64,000 nt of DNA from Nocardioides sp. WS12 (GCF_014108865.1 NZ_CP053928.1:1612001-1676000), one strand, 5' to 3'. Counted from the first letter of the stretch, positions 25,159 to 34,194 are shown. Numbers and translations are program-made. The notes: generated from the letters alone by a model not told the origin.

Positions 25159-26001
25159 TCAGCGCTTGATGTTGACGAGCTCTTCGAGGACCTGGTCGCT
25201 GGTCGTGATGACGCGCGAACTGGCCTGGAAGCCGCGCTGGGCGAGGATCAGGTTGGTGAACTCGGCCGACAGGTCGACGTTCGACATCTCGAGGGCACCG
25301 GCCGTCATCTGGCCGCGCTGGCCCTGGCCAGCCACGCCGAGCTGCACCGCGCCCGAGTTGGCCGACTCCCGGAACGACGTGTCGCCGACCCGGTCCATGC
25401 CCATCGGGTTGGCGAAGTCGGCCACCGCGAGCTGCGCGATGTCGCGCTGCACACCGTCGGAGTAGACGCCACGGAGCTTGCCGTCGGCGGCGATCGAGTA
25501 CGACGTCAGGTCGACGCCCGGAGGCAGCGGGATCGAGTTCAGGTCGACGTCGATCAGGCCACCGGTCGGCAGGCCGGCGACGTCGAGGGCATAACCCTGG
25601 ACGCGGGTGCCGGTCGGCGTCACCAGCACGCCGGTCTGGTCGAAGGTGAAGGCACCGGCGCGGGTGTACATGTTCTCGGCGCCGTCACGGACCACGAAGA
25701 AGCCGTCGCCCTGGAGCATCAGGTCGGTGGGACGCCCGGTCATCTGCGCCGAGCCCTGGCCGAAGTTGGTCGTGGTCGCTGCGAGCTGCACGCCCAGCCC
25801 GATCTGGATGGGGTTGGTGCCGCCGCGCTCGGCGTTGCCACCGGAGGCCGCCGTCAGCATCTGGCTCAACGTGTCGGAGAAGACCGTGGTGCTGGCCTTG
25901 AAGCCGGTGGTGTTGGCGTTGGCGATGTTGTTGCCCGTGATGTCGAGCATGGTCTGGTTGGTGCGAAGGCCGGAGATGCCGGCGAAGAGCGAGCGAAGCA
26001 T
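25159..26001 (-). CDS. flgE: Flagellar hook protein FlgE
   Basis: 280 residues, close to the short hook proteins of Gram-positive bacteria rather than the 400-residue enterobacterial form. It begins MLRSLFAGISGLRTNQTMLD with GNNIANANTTGFK, and ends with SNVDLSAEFTNLILAQRGFQ, the paired rod/hook helices. FlgE polymerises into the hook. No separate flgF or flgG gene is seen in the cluster. A GGAG lies before ATG 26001. A FliA-type promoter lies just upstream. Confidence 0.94.
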   Translation of the reverse strand: MLRSLFAGISGLRTNQTMLDITGNNIANANTTGFKASTTVFSDTLSQMLTAASGGNAERGGTNPIQIGLGVQLAATTTNFGQGSAQMTGRPTDLMLQGDGFFVVRDGAENMYTRAGAFTFDQTGVLVTPTGTRVQGYALDVAGLPTGGLIDVDLNSIPLPPGVDLTSYSIAADGKLRGVYSDGVQRDIAQLAVADFANPMGMDRVGDTSFRESANSGAVQLGVAGQGQRGQMTAGALEMSNVDLSAEFTNLILAQRGFQASSRVITTSDQVLEELVNIKR

Positions 26002-26035
26002 GGTGGTTCTCCTTCTCGGATGGTGCGGTGGACGT

Positions 26036-26062
26036 TGATCGGACCCGAGGCCCGTTGATCGA
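26036..26062 (-). promoter_or_regulatory. FliA-type internal promoter before flgE
   Basis: On the minus strand TCGA (26059-26062) and TCCGATCA (26036-26043) are 15 bases apart. This is the same layout as other predicted FliA promoters in this window, and would give extra late expression of hook protein. Confidence 0.4.
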
Positions 26063-26073
26063 ACTTGTCGAGA

Positions 26074-26550
26074 TCAGGCGGGTGTGCCGCTGGGCGTACC
26101 CGTCGTGCCGCTCGGGGGTGGCGCGGTGATGGTCGGCGCGGTGCCGACACTGATCACGCCGGTGATCGGCACCTGGTGCCCGTCGACGCTGAGCATCGGC
26201 CCGGTCGACAGATAGGTGGTGCCCTGGACCGTGCCGCTGAGCTCGGCCCCGCTGGCGTCGTACCAACGGACGGTCTGGCCGATCATCGAGCTCGCGCCGA
26301 ACGCGAGTTGAGTGCTCAGGAGCATCGCCGTCTGGTCGGCGACGGCCTGCATCTTCTCCAGCGCGGTGAACTGCGCGGTCTGGGCCATGAACTCGCTGGA
26401 GTCGGCCGGGTTGAGTGGATCCTGGTAGCGCATCTGCGCGACCATCAGCTCCAGGAAGACCTTCTGGTCACCGAAGCTGTTGGTCTGGGCGGTACTCGTT
26501 GCTCCGGACGTGACGCCGTACGTCACGCCTTCGGTTGCGCCGATGGACAT
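26074..26550 (-). CDS. flgD: Flagellar hook capping protein FlgD
   Basis: 158 residues. The conserved FlgD core KVFLELMVAQMRYQDPLNPADSSEFMAQTAQFTALEKMQ is complete, followed by a short tudor/Fn3-like end (MIGQTVRWYD) and a Pro/Thr tail. FlgD caps the growing hook. It lies nine bases after fliK's end. Confidence 0.94.
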   Translation of the reverse strand: MSIGATEGVTYGVTSGATSTAQTNSFGDQKVFLELMVAQMRYQDPLNPADSSEFMAQTAQFTALEKMQAVADQTAMLLSTQLAFGASSMIGQTVRWYDASGAELSGTVQGTTYLSTGPMLSVDGHQVPITGVISVGTAPTITAPPPSGTTGTPSGTPA

Positions 26551-26559
26551 GGTGCCTCC

Positions 26560-27810
26560 TCACAGGTTCCGGTCGAGACGACCGGGGGTCGGGGTCGAGC
26601 CGGGTACGACGTCCGCGGCTGCCGCGTGACGTCCTGCCTGCTCGTGGGGGTGGCCGGACCTGCCGGGCTGGGTGTCGCCGCGGGACTGGCCGAAGTGGTT
26701 GCCCTGGTCGGAGTGGTCGGACGGGCCTGCTTGCTGCTGGCCGGACTGTTGGCCGGGCTGCTGGTCGGGCTGCTGGTCGGGCTGGCCGCTCCAGGCCTGG
26801 GCGAAGTCGTTGCGTGCTGCGGTGGGCAAGAGCAGGGGCGCGGCGTTGAGCTCGCGGACCAGGACCCGTGCCTCGGTGGCACCGCCCCGTTCGAGCATCC
26901 GCTGGAGCTCGGGGGCGCCGCTGGCGAGCGCCTGTCGTACCGCGCCGTCACCCGCCTCGCCCGACATCCGCACCCGTACCGCACCGTCGCGGACGACCAG
27001 CGTCACCCGGACCTCGCCGAGTTGTTCCGGCTGGAGCGTCAGCGTGATCCGGTGCGTCCCGTTCCCACTGCTGGCGAGCCGGGTCACCTCCGGGAACACC
27101 TGCGTCACGACCACCCGCTCCACCGACTTGGCGTTTGTGACCGCCGAGTTGGCGTTTGTGACGCCCGAGTTGGGGTTTGTGACCGCCGATTCGGTGGCGG
27201 TGGCCGATTGCTCGGGTGTTGTGGCCAACGGTTGCAGGGCGGGTACGTCGTCCCGGACCGGCGTACCTGTCGCAGGGTGCTCGGCCGGGAGGGCCGGCAT
27301 CGGGGTCGCGGCGAAGAGCGGCCGGGCCGGCGGAAGGCCGACAGGACGGTGGGGCTCGGTTGTTGAGGCAGTCGAGACGGGGGTGGCTGTCGGGATGCCG
27401 GGCGCTGCGGAATCGGGCGCGACGTCGGGCGCGGCGTCCGAAGGGACGGACCGCGGGTCGGCCGCGACGGCTGCTGTACCGACGGCGGGAACTCCCAACT
27501 CGGGCGTCACAACCCCCAACTCGGCGGTGACAAACCCCAACTCGGGCGCCACAAACCCCAACTCGGCGGTGGCCGGGGTGGCGGCGGTGGCCGGGGCGGC
27601 GGGCGCGGCGGGCGCGGCCGGTGCCATGGCCACGGCTGGTTGCACGGCGAGCGCCGCGGCGAGGGCGTCCATGAACGCGACCTCGCCCTCGGCGCCGGGC
27701 TGTGCGTCGGTCGCTTGGCCACTGGCGGTCCCGGTCGTCGTACCGGCTTCAGCGGGAGCGGGTGCGGGTGCCGGGGCCAGGAGGCCGGGCAGGAAGGGCG
27801 CAATGCTCAT
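26560..27810 (-). CDS. fliK: Flagellar hook-length control protein FliK
   Basis: 416 residues. The N-terminal 230 residues are Ala/Pro/Thr-rich and of low complexity, as expected for the molecular ruler. The C-terminal domain is conserved (HRITLTLQPEQLGEVRVTLVVRDGAVRVRM). FliK measures the hook and triggers FlhB switching. Two blocks of a 21-base repeat lie in the frame: one is read as ELGFVTx-like units (27494-27575) and one, inverted, as VTNxNSx-like units (27125-27193). The C-terminus has Gln/Pro repeats and an extra His-rich tail. ATG 27810 overlaps the hydrolase stop by one base. Confidence 0.9.
   Translation of the reverse strand: MSIAPFLPGLLAPAPAPAPAEAGTTTGTASGQATDAQPGAEGEVAFMDALAAALAVQPAVAMAPAAPAAPAAPATAATPATAELGFVAPELGFVTAELGVVTPELGVPAVGTAAVAADPRSVPSDAAPDVAPDSAAPGIPTATPVSTASTTEPHRPVGLPPARPLFAATPMPALPAEHPATGTPVRDDVPALQPLATTPEQSATATESAVTNPNSGVTNANSAVTNAKSVERVVVTQVFPEVTRLASSGNGTHRITLTLQPEQLGEVRVTLVVRDGAVRVRMSGEAGDGAVRQALASGAPELQRMLERGGATEARVLVRELNAAPLLLPTAARNDFAQAWSGQPDQQPDQQPGQQSGQQQAGPSDHSDQGNHFGQSRGDTQPGRSGHPHEQAGRHAAAADVVPGSTPTPGRLDRNL
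27125..27193 (-). repeat. 21-base tandem repeat block, inverted orientation, in fliK
   Basis: Three full units and a partial one. On the plus strand each reads approximately GAGTTGG-n-GTTTGTGAC followed by four bases. Units start at 27125, 27146 and 27167. The block is the reverse complement of the block at 27494 and is translated as VTNxNSx repeats in FliK. Confidence 0.85.
27494..27575 (-). repeat. 21-base tandem repeat block in fliK
   Basis: About four units; full units start near 27504, 27525 and 27546. On the plus strand they read GTCACAAACCCCAACTCGG with small changes. In FliK they encode ELGFVTx-like heptads (TAELGFVAPELGFVTAELG). The same unit occurs at the fliI start. Confidence 0.85.
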
Positions 27811-28772
27811 CAGTCGTTCACCATCGCCATCACGTTGCGGACGTAGTTCTGGGTTTCGCGGTACGGCGGAATGCCGTCGTACCGGGCCACGGCACCAGGG
27901 CCGGCGTTGTACGCCGCCAGCGCCAGGTCGGTCTGGCCGAACCGGTCGATCAGGGACTTGAGCAGGCGGGCGGCGCCGTCGATCGCCTGGGCCGGGTCGA
28001 ACGGGTTCTCCACGCCGAGGCCGCGCGCGGTGCCGGGCATCAACTGCATGAGGCCCTGCGCGCCGGCGGGGCTGACGGCCTTCGGGTTGAAGCCGGACTC
28101 CTGCTTCGCGACGGCGGCGAGGAGTTCGCCGGGGACTCCGGTCCGGGCCGCGGCGGCGTTGATCAGGCCGGCGTACGGTGTCGCGTCGGAGACCCGCGCC
28201 GAAGCTCCGCTCGCCGGGGCCGCCGCAGCAGCAGCGCCGTCGGGGAGGATCCGGCGGATCACGTCGGGCGTGGACGGTACGTCGACGATTCGGATGTCCA
28301 GCCCGGTGCGCGGGGCCTCGATCATCTTGCCGTCGCCGATGTAGATCGCGATGTGGTCGACGCCGTTGTTGCGACTGGAGTTGTCCCACGCAATCAGGTC
28401 ACCGGGCTTCGCGTCGGCCATGCTCGCGACCGGTCGGCCCGCCTGCGCCTGCTGGTTGGAGACGCGCGGCAGGTCGTAGCCGAGGTTGCGATAGACGACC
28501 TTCACGAGACCGGAGCAGTCCATCCCCTTCTCGGGGTTGGTGCCGCCCCACACGTAGGGGAGACCGAGGTACTTCTTCGCCTCGGCGACGACGTCGTCGC
28601 CACTGACGCCCGCGGCATCGGTCGGCATGCCCGCAGCTGAGGCGGTCGCGGTCTCGGTCGTGAGCTGGTTCGCGAACCCGGTCGCGGACGTCCGTGCCGT
28701 CGCCTGCTGCGCGAACTGCGCCAGCTGGGACTGGATCTGGCCGATCCGGGCAGTCACATTGTCGATGCTCAT
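27810..28772 (-). CDS. Flagellar-operon NlpC/P60 endopeptidase fused to SLT lytic transglycosylase
   Basis: 320 residues, two peptidoglycan hydrolase heads. Residues about 55-175 are NlpC/P60 with catalytic Cys in [13 protein letters not shown] and His in [13 protein letters not shown]. Residues about 195-315 are an SLT goose-lysozyme-like domain with the catalytic Glu in [20 protein letters not shown] and AYNAGPGAV. There is no classical signal peptide, so export through the flagellar apparatus is likely, as for FlgJ. Position between fliJ and fliK (four- and one-base overlaps) supports a role in opening the wall for the rod. It probably replaces FlgJ. Confidence 0.88.
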   Translation of the reverse strand: MSIDNVTARIGQIQSQLAQFAQQATARTSATGFANQLTTETATASAAGMPTDAAGVSGDDVVAEAKKYLGLPYVWGGTNPEKGMDCSGLVKVVYRNLGYDLPRVSNQQAQAGRPVASMADAKPGDLIAWDNSSRNNGVDHIAIYIGDGKMIEAPRTGLDIRIVDVPSTPDVIRRILPDGAAAAAAPASGASARVSDATPYAGLINAAAARTGVPGELLAAVAKQESGFNPKAVSPAGAQGLMQLMPGTARGLGVENPFDPAQAIDGAARLLKSLIDRFGQTDLALAAYNAGPGAVARYDGIPPYRETQNYVRNVMAMVND

Positions 28773-29221
28773 GCGACACCCCCGTGGGCGCGGGACCAGC
28801 GCTGGGCAGCCAGGTCGTCGGCCTCGCGGTCCGCCTTCCGGCGTGCTTCGGTACGACGACCTGCCGCACGTTGTTCGAGGAGGTGCTCGACCGCGGCGAG
28901 CCGGGCGCGGTCGCTGATCCAGCGGGCGCGGGCCTCGGCGGAGACCATCGCAGCGGTTGCCACGTCGGCGCGGGTCTCCTGGATGAGGGAGCCGAGGTGG
29001 GTCAGTGCGGTGCGGTGCGCGATCAGTTCGCCGGGGGTCGTGAGGTCAACGACCGGCGCTGCGGTCAGCTGGTTCTGCAGCGTGGTGAGCCGGGCAGTCA
29101 TGGCGGCTTCTTCGGCCAGCACCTGGGTCAGGCCGATCCGGCTGTCGGTCTCCCGGACGGAGCGGACGCGAGCGACGGCGGCGAGGCCGCGGTCTTCCGG
29201 GTGTGGGCGGCGGGTGCTCAT
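28769..29221 (-). CDS. fliJ: Flagellar export chaperone FliJ
   Basis: 150 residues, nearly all predicted coiled coil, Arg/Ala/Glu-rich, with the family-like N-terminus [19 protein letters not shown]. FliJ links the FliI ATPase to the FlhA ring. Assignment rests on structure type and position directly after fliI (four-base overlap). Confidence 0.82.
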   Translation of the reverse strand: MSTRRPHPEDRGLAAVARVRSVRETDSRIGLTQVLAEEAAMTARLTTLQNQLTAAPVVDLTTPGELIAHRTALTHLGSLIQETRADVATAAMVSAEARARWISDRARLAAVEHLLEQRAAGRRTEARRKADREADDLAAQRWSRAHGGVA

Positions 29222-30576
29222 GACTGGACCAGCTCGTTGAGTCGGGCCCAGGTCTCGGCGGTCGGCGTGACGTCGTCCATGTCCTGGCGCAGGAAGTCCT
29301 CGATCCGCGGCAACCGCTCGAGGGCTGCGTCGGCGTACGGGTCGGCCCCGCCGACGTACGCACCGATCTCGACGAGTTCCTTGACCCCGCGGTGCGCGGC
29401 CATCATTCGGCGCAGCAGGGCAGCGGCGGCCTGCTGGTCGGGCGTGGTGACCGCGCGGTGCACCCGCGAGATCGACTCGAGGACGTCGATGGCGGGGAAG
29501 TGCCCGGACGTCGCGAGCTCGCGGGACAGCACCACGTGGCCGTCGAGGATGGAACGGGCGGTGTCTCCGATCGGGTCCTGCAGGTCGTCGCCTTCGACGA
29601 GGACCGTGTAGAGACCGGTGATCGAGCCGTTGCTGGCGGTGCCGGCCCGCTCGAGGAGACGGGGTAGGAGACCGAAGACGCTGGGCGGGTAGCCGCGGGT
29701 CGCGGGCGGTTCGCCGGCCGACAGGCCGATCTCGCGCTGGGCCATGGCGACGCGGGTGAGCGAGTCCATCATCAGCAGGACGTCGCGGCCGGAGTCGCGG
29801 AACCACTCGGCGATCCGGGTGGCGGTGAAGGCGGCGCGCAGGCGCTCGACGGCCGGAGCGTCCGAGGTCGCGACGACGACGATGGAACGGGCGAGGCCCT
29901 CGGGACCGAGGTCGGCCTCGATGAACTCCCGGACCTCGCGGCCACGCTCGCCCACCAGGGCGATCACGTTGACCGAGGCGTCCGTACCGCGGGCGATCAT
30001 CGACAGCAACGACGACTTGCCGACACCGGAGCCGGCCATGATGCCGAGGCGCTGGCCGCGACCGACCGGGACGAGTGCGTCCATGGCGCGGACGCCGAGG
30101 CCGAGCGGTTGGTTGATGCGCGGTCGGGACAGGGCACTCGGGGTGGTGTGTTCGGTCGAGACGAGTTCTAGTCCGTCGACCAGGTCCAGGGAGGGCCCGT
30201 CGTCCACGGGTCGGCCGAGGCCGTCGAGCACGCGCCCCCGCAGGGCGTCGCCGACCCGGATCTTCAGCGGACCACCGGTGGACCGGACGAGGTCTCCGAC
30301 GCGTACGCCGGTGGTGGGGCCGAGCGGCAGACAGATCGCCGCACCGTGGCGGAGCGCGACGACCTCGACGAGCAGCGGGCCGGCGGACGCCTGTACTTCG
30401 AGCATGTCGCCTGCGGCCGCCGTACCAAGGCCACGGACCTCGAGGTGCAGGCCGACCAGTTCGGCGACGGTGCCGAGGTGCAGCGGACGGGCGGCCACGC
30501 GAGCGCGGTCAACAAACCCCGACTCGGCGGAGACAAACCCCAAGTCGCGCGTCACAAACCCCAAGTCGCGCGTCAT
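29218..30576 (-). CDS. fliI: Flagellum-specific ATPase FliI
   Basis: 452 residues. F1-beta-like ATPase with Walker A MAGSGVGKSSLL, Walker B LLMMDSLTRVAMAQREIGL and GYPPSVFGLLPRLLERAG. FliI energises cargo unloading at the export gate. The first 30 residues (MTRDLGFVTRDLGFVSAESG) are encoded by the 21-base repeat also found in fliK, and are not part of the family's usual N-terminus. The start codon itself is inside the repeat and overlaps the fliH stop by four bases. Confidence 0.95.
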   Translation of the reverse strand: MTRDLGFVTRDLGFVSAESGFVDRARVAARPLHLGTVAELVGLHLEVRGLGTAAAGDMLEVQASAGPLLVEVVALRHGAAICLPLGPTTGVRVGDLVRSTGGPLKIRVGDALRGRVLDGLGRPVDDGPSLDLVDGLELVSTEHTTPSALSRPRINQPLGLGVRAMDALVPVGRGQRLGIMAGSGVGKSSLLSMIARGTDASVNVIALVGERGREVREFIEADLGPEGLARSIVVVATSDAPAVERLRAAFTATRIAEWFRDSGRDVLLMMDSLTRVAMAQREIGLSAGEPPATRGYPPSVFGLLPRLLERAGTASNGSITGLYTVLVEGDDLQDPIGDTARSILDGHVVLSRELATSGHFPAIDVLESISRVHRAVTTPDQQAAAALLRRMMAAHRGVKELVEIGAYVGGADPYADAALERLPRIEDFLRQDMDDVTPTAETWARLNELVQS

Positions 30577-30577
30577 G
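30511..30577 (-). repeat. 21-base repeat block across the fliI start codon
   Basis: About three units of the fliK-type repeat: the core CAAACCCC(A/G)A(C/G)TCG recurs every 21 bases. They encode TRDLGFV-like heptads at the FliI N-terminus. Orientation is the same as the block at 27494. Confidence 0.8.
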
Positions 30578-31232
30578 ACAGCACCTCGCGGACCCGGGCC
30601 AGTGCCTCGTCGATGCGGAGGTCGACGACGGCTCCATCGGTGGATTCGACGAGGGCGTCGGCGGGGCCGAGCGAGGCGTCGGGGACGACCTCGAGGCCGC
30701 GCGACACCAGGTCCTGAACGGCTTCGGCAGAGACGAGAGAGGGGTGCAGGCGGACCCGTCCGACCGGGGCGGCGGGCAGAACCTGCAGTACGCGGGCGAC
30801 CACGTCGGCCGGGCCCATGGCCTCGACCCGGATGCCGACGATCTCGGCCGTCAGGGCGAGTGCCAGGCCGGCGGCCTGCGATTCGACGGCACCGGCCAGG
30901 TCGCCGAGCAACCCCCTGACCTGCTCGGCTGCCTGGGCCAGCGCTTCGACGGCGGCCCGGTGTTCGGCGGCCCGCCGGGTGTCGTCCTCGGCGTGGCGTG
31001 CAGCCCGCAGCAGTTCGCTCGCAGCCGCCTGCTCGGCAGCGGCCCGACGACCGGCGGCCCACCCGACGGCGTACCCCTGGGCCTGCGCGGCATCGCGCGC
31101 CTCGGCAGCGATGCCGTCGAGCAGGGTCTCGGTGATGGAGTCGCCGAGCACGCTCTGCCCACCCAGGCGCGTCCAGCGTCCGACCCGGAGCTCAGGCAGC
31201 TCCGGGCGGACCAGGTCAGGTGACGAACTCAT
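30573..31232 (-). CDS. fliH: Flagellar assembly protein FliH
   Basis: 219 residues. A long Ala/Arg/Glu-rich helix (about 40-115, with AQAQGYAVGWAAGRRAA) is followed by the V-ATPase E-subunit-like C-terminal domain (RVRLHPSLVSAEAVQDLV, VDLRIDEALARVREVL). FliH holds FliI at the C-ring. ATG 31232 has GGGA at six bases; ATG 31238 is an alternative. The gene overlaps fliG's end by 17 bases. Confidence 0.88.
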   Translation of the reverse strand: MSSSPDLVRPELPELRVGRWTRLGGQSVLGDSITETLLDGIAAEARDAAQAQGYAVGWAAGRRAAAEQAAASELLRAARHAEDDTRRAAEHRAAVEALAQAAEQVRGLLGDLAGAVESQAAGLALALTAEIVGIRVEAMGPADVVARVLQVLPAAPVGRVRLHPSLVSAEAVQDLVSRGLEVVPDASLGPADALVESTDGAVVDLRIDEALARVREVLS

Positions 31233-32244
31233 CGTCATTCCCGCGCCGAACCATGATCTGGCCCTGCTCCTCGAGTTGGCGGATGGTCCGGATGACGCCC
31301 TGCTGGGCTTCCTCGACCTGGGCCAGACGTACGGCGCCGAGCATCTCGACCTCGTCGAGGAGATTCTCGGCGGCGCGCTCGGACAGGTTGCTGGTGATCT
31401 TGGACCGCACCGACTCGCTGACGCCCTTGAGGGCGAGGGCGAGCTCGGCGGTGTCGACCTGGCGCAGCACCTGCTGCACCGAACGGTCGTCGAGGCCGAT
31501 GATGTCCTCGAACATGAACATCCGGCTCTTGACCTCGTCGGCCAGTGCGGCGTCGAGGCCCTCGAGACCTTCGACGATCTGGCGCTCGGTGGGCCGGTCG
31601 GAGCGGTTGATGATGTTGACGAGGGGATCCACGCCACCGACCCGCGAGATCTCGGCGGGCTGGAGCATCGAGGAGAGCTTCCGCTCGAGGACGGTCTCCA
31701 CGGTGCGGACGATCTCGGGGGAGGTCCGGTCCATGACCGCGATCCGGTGGGCGACCACGGCCTGCTGGTGGGCGGGCAGCCCGCTGAGCAGCAGGGACGC
31801 CTTGTCGGGGGCCATGTAGGCGAGCACCAACGCGATCACCTGCGGGTGCTCGTCGGCGATGAATCCCCGCAGTTGAGCGGGATCTGCGCGGTGCAGGAAC
31901 TGGAACGGCATCTGGACGGCGGCTGCGTGCAGCCGGTCCATGATCTCCTTGGCCCGCTCCGGACCGAGCGACTGCTCGAGGAGCTGCTTGGCGAAGTTGA
32001 ACCCGCCCTGCGTGATGTGGGCGTGTGCCGTTGCGAGGTCGTGGAACTCCGACAGCACCAGACCGGTCTCGGCGGCGGACACCGAGTCGAGGCGGGCGAT
32101 CTCGGCGGAGATGCCCTCGACCTCGGCGTCGCTGAGGTGGGACATCACCTGGGCGGCGCGGTCCTTGCCCATCTGGATGAGCAGGATCGCGGCCTTGCGG
32201 ACACCCAGTCCGGTCACGGCACTGCCGCTGGCGAGCATCGTCAT
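31216..32244 (-). CDS. fliG: Flagellar motor switch protein FliG
   Basis: 342 residues. All three domains are present: N-terminal FliF-binding part (GVRKAAILLIQMGKDRAAQV), middle EHPQVIALVLAYM with the EHPQ motif, and C-terminal torque helix MFMFEDIIGLDDRSVQQVLRQVD with the charged residues that face MotA. FliG transmits torque between stator and rotor. The start overlaps fliF's end by four bases. Confidence 0.97.
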   Translation of the reverse strand: MTMLASGSAVTGLGVRKAAILLIQMGKDRAAQVMSHLSDAEVEGISAEIARLDSVSAAETGLVLSEFHDLATAHAHITQGGFNFAKQLLEQSLGPERAKEIMDRLHAAAVQMPFQFLHRADPAQLRGFIADEHPQVIALVLAYMAPDKASLLLSGLPAHQQAVVAHRIAVMDRTSPEIVRTVETVLERKLSSMLQPAEISRVGGVDPLVNIINRSDRPTERQIVEGLEGLDAALADEVKSRMFMFEDIIGLDDRSVQQVLRQVDTAELALALKGVSESVRSKITSNLSERAAENLLDEVEMLGAVRLAQVEEAQQGVIRTIRQLEEQGQIMVRRGNDDEFVT

Positions 32245-33830
32245 GACCGCGGCTCCACGAGCCAGCCACGGAGCAGCGACGCCACGTCCTCGGGCTGCTT
32301 CTCCACGAGGGCGATCAGGTCGTCACGCAAGCCGTCCTCCTCGCTCGCCTCCGCTGCCTCGAGTACGGCGACCGCGGGGCTGTCGATCTGCGGCATCCGG
32401 CTGGCGGCGTCGAGCTTGAGCTGTTCGACGACGTACGACGTCGCGTCCTCGCGAGCGCGGGCCCGGCGTCGTGCCTGGAACCAGGCCAGCAGCACCATGA
32501 GCGCGATGCCACCGCCGATCCCGACGTTGCGCAGGAGTGCGTTCTTCGCCTCGGCTGCGTCGGCCTTCTGCGCTGCCGCGATCTCCTTCGCTGCGGCCTC
32601 GTCGGCGCTGCGGTCGAACGGAAGAGCGGAGACCTCGATCGTGTCGCCGCGCGTCGCCTTGATGCCGATCGCGCTGCTGATCAGGTCCTTGATGACTTCG
32701 GGTTGGATGGCCGCTGCCGCAGTGGCGTCCAGGACGACAGCGACGTGCAGGCTGTTGACCGAGCCGGGTGCGGTCTCGCGGTGTTCGACGGTCTTGTCGA
32801 CGGCGTTGTCGCGCGTCTCGCTGCCGTTCTTGTACGACGAGTCCCCGTCGGCACCGGCCGCAGCGGGGTCCATCTGGCCGTCGGGTCCGACGACGCCGCC
32901 CGTTCCGTCGGTGCCGCCTGCGGCACCGGAGTAGGTCTCGTTGGTCTTCGACTCGGACAGGGCCGGGGTCCCCTCGGGGACGTCGAACTTCAGGGAGTCG
33001 GTGACCGACTTGTCGAAGTCGAGGTCGGCGGTGACGGCGGTCTTGGAGTTGCCGACGCCGACGACGCGGTCGAGCACGGCCTGGATCTCGCCCTGCAGGG
33101 ACTTCTGGAAGGCCTGCACCTGCTTGGTGCGGGACGTGGCGGCGCCGGAGCCGGCCTCGGTGCCCTCGGTGGTGAGGACCTTGCCGGTCGAGTCGGCGAC
33201 GGTGACCTTCTTCGGCTCGAGGCCGTCGATGCTGGAGGCAACCAGGTGGACGACCGCCTGGACCTGCTCGTCGTCGAGGGTCACGCCGGCCTTGGTGTCG
33301 ACGAGGACCGACGCAGTGGCGGGGTCCTGCTCGTCGCTGAAGACCTGCTTCTCGGGCAGCGCCAGGTGGACGACCGCGGTGTCGACGCCGTCGATCGCCT
33401 CGATGGTCTTGCTGAGCTCACCCTCCATCGCGCGCTTGAAGTTGGTCTGCTCCTGCGACTCCGAGGTCGACAGGCTCTGGCCGTCGAGCAGGCTGTAGCC
33501 CGAGTCGCTACTGGTGGGCAGACCCTTGCCGGACAACGTGATCCGGGTGCCGTAGACGTCCGCGCGGGGCACCGAGATGGTGCCGCCTCCGCCGGAGATC
33601 TCGTAGGGGATGCCGGACGCGTCGAGTTCCTCGATGACGGCGCTGGCGTCCTCGCCCGAGAGGTTCGAGTAGAGCGGCGAGTAGCTCGGGGCGGACACCC
33701 AGCGGAACACCATGAAGGCGGCGATGAGGAGCGCGGCCGTACCGACGACGGCGACGGCCTTCTGGCCGGCCGTGAAGGACGCGAAGGCGTCGGATCCGCG
33801 CGACAGGAAGCGGTTCAGTTTCTGTTGCAT
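32241..33830 (-). CDS. fliF: Flagellar MS-ring protein FliF
   Basis: 529 residues. Two membrane helices (about 27-45 and 430-450) flank the large ring-building region with PYEISGGGGTISVPRADVYGTRITLSGKGLP and FKRAMEGELSKTIEAIDGVDTAVVHLALPE. The C-terminal cytoplasmic tail binds FliG. FliF is the base on which the flagellum is built. It lies ten bases after fliE. Confidence 0.97.
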   Translation of the reverse strand: MQQKLNRFLSRGSDAFASFTAGQKAVAVVGTAALLIAAFMVFRWVSAPSYSPLYSNLSGEDASAVIEELDASGIPYEISGGGGTISVPRADVYGTRITLSGKGLPTSSDSGYSLLDGQSLSTSESQEQTNFKRAMEGELSKTIEAIDGVDTAVVHLALPEKQVFSDEQDPATASVLVDTKAGVTLDDEQVQAVVHLVASSIDGLEPKKVTVADSTGKVLTTEGTEAGSGAATSRTKQVQAFQKSLQGEIQAVLDRVVGVGNSKTAVTADLDFDKSVTDSLKFDVPEGTPALSESKTNETYSGAAGGTDGTGGVVGPDGQMDPAAAGADGDSSYKNGSETRDNAVDKTVEHRETAPGSVNSLHVAVVLDATAAAAIQPEVIKDLISSAIGIKATRGDTIEVSALPFDRSADEAAAKEIAAAQKADAAEAKNALLRNVGIGGGIALMVLLAWFQARRRARAREDATSYVVEQLKLDAASRMPQIDSPAVAVLEAAEASEEDGLRDDLIALVEKQPEDVASLLRGWLVEPRS

Positions 33831-33840
33831 CTCGATGTCC

Positions 33841-34194
33841 TCAGACCTGCATCCGCATGATCTCGTTGAACGCCTCGACGGCCTTGTTGCGGAGCGCAAC
33901 CGTCATCTGGCTGGCGACCGAGGCCTCGCTGGCGGCGATCGTGTAGTCGTGGATGTTCTCGAGCTTCCCGGTCGCGGCCTGGACGGCGAGGTTGTCGGCC
34001 TTGTCGGTCAGCCCCTCGAGCCGGTCGAGTCCGTCGAGGACCATCGAGCCGAACTCGGTGTCGGTGCCCGAGGGCCCGGTGGGACCCGCAACGCCGGAGG
34101 TGCCGGCGGTGGGCGCTGCGTTCGCGATCGACGTCATGCCGTCGACGCCGGGCAGGTTCGGGATCTGCGGGAAGCTGATCGGAGAGATGCTCAT
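33841..34194 (-). CDS. fliE: Flagellar hook-basal body protein FliE
   Basis: 117 residues. The C-terminal half is typical FliE ([38 protein letters not shown]); the N-terminal half is Pro/Gly/Thr-rich. FliE joins the MS ring to the rod. ATG 34194 lies five bases after flgC. Confidence 0.95.
   Translation of the reverse strand: MSISPISFPQIPNLPGVDGMTSIANAAPTAGTSGVAGPTGPSGTDTEFGSMVLDGLDRLEGLTDKADNLAVQAATGKLENIHDYTIAASEASVASQMTVALRNKAVEAFNEIMRMQV

Noticed and set aside
25159..26001. flgE as a truncated gene
   Set aside because: 280 residues is normal for Gram-positive hook proteins and both terminal helices are complete.
27494..27575. CRISPR-like array
   Set aside because: The units are contiguous 21-mers with no spacers and lie within fliK.
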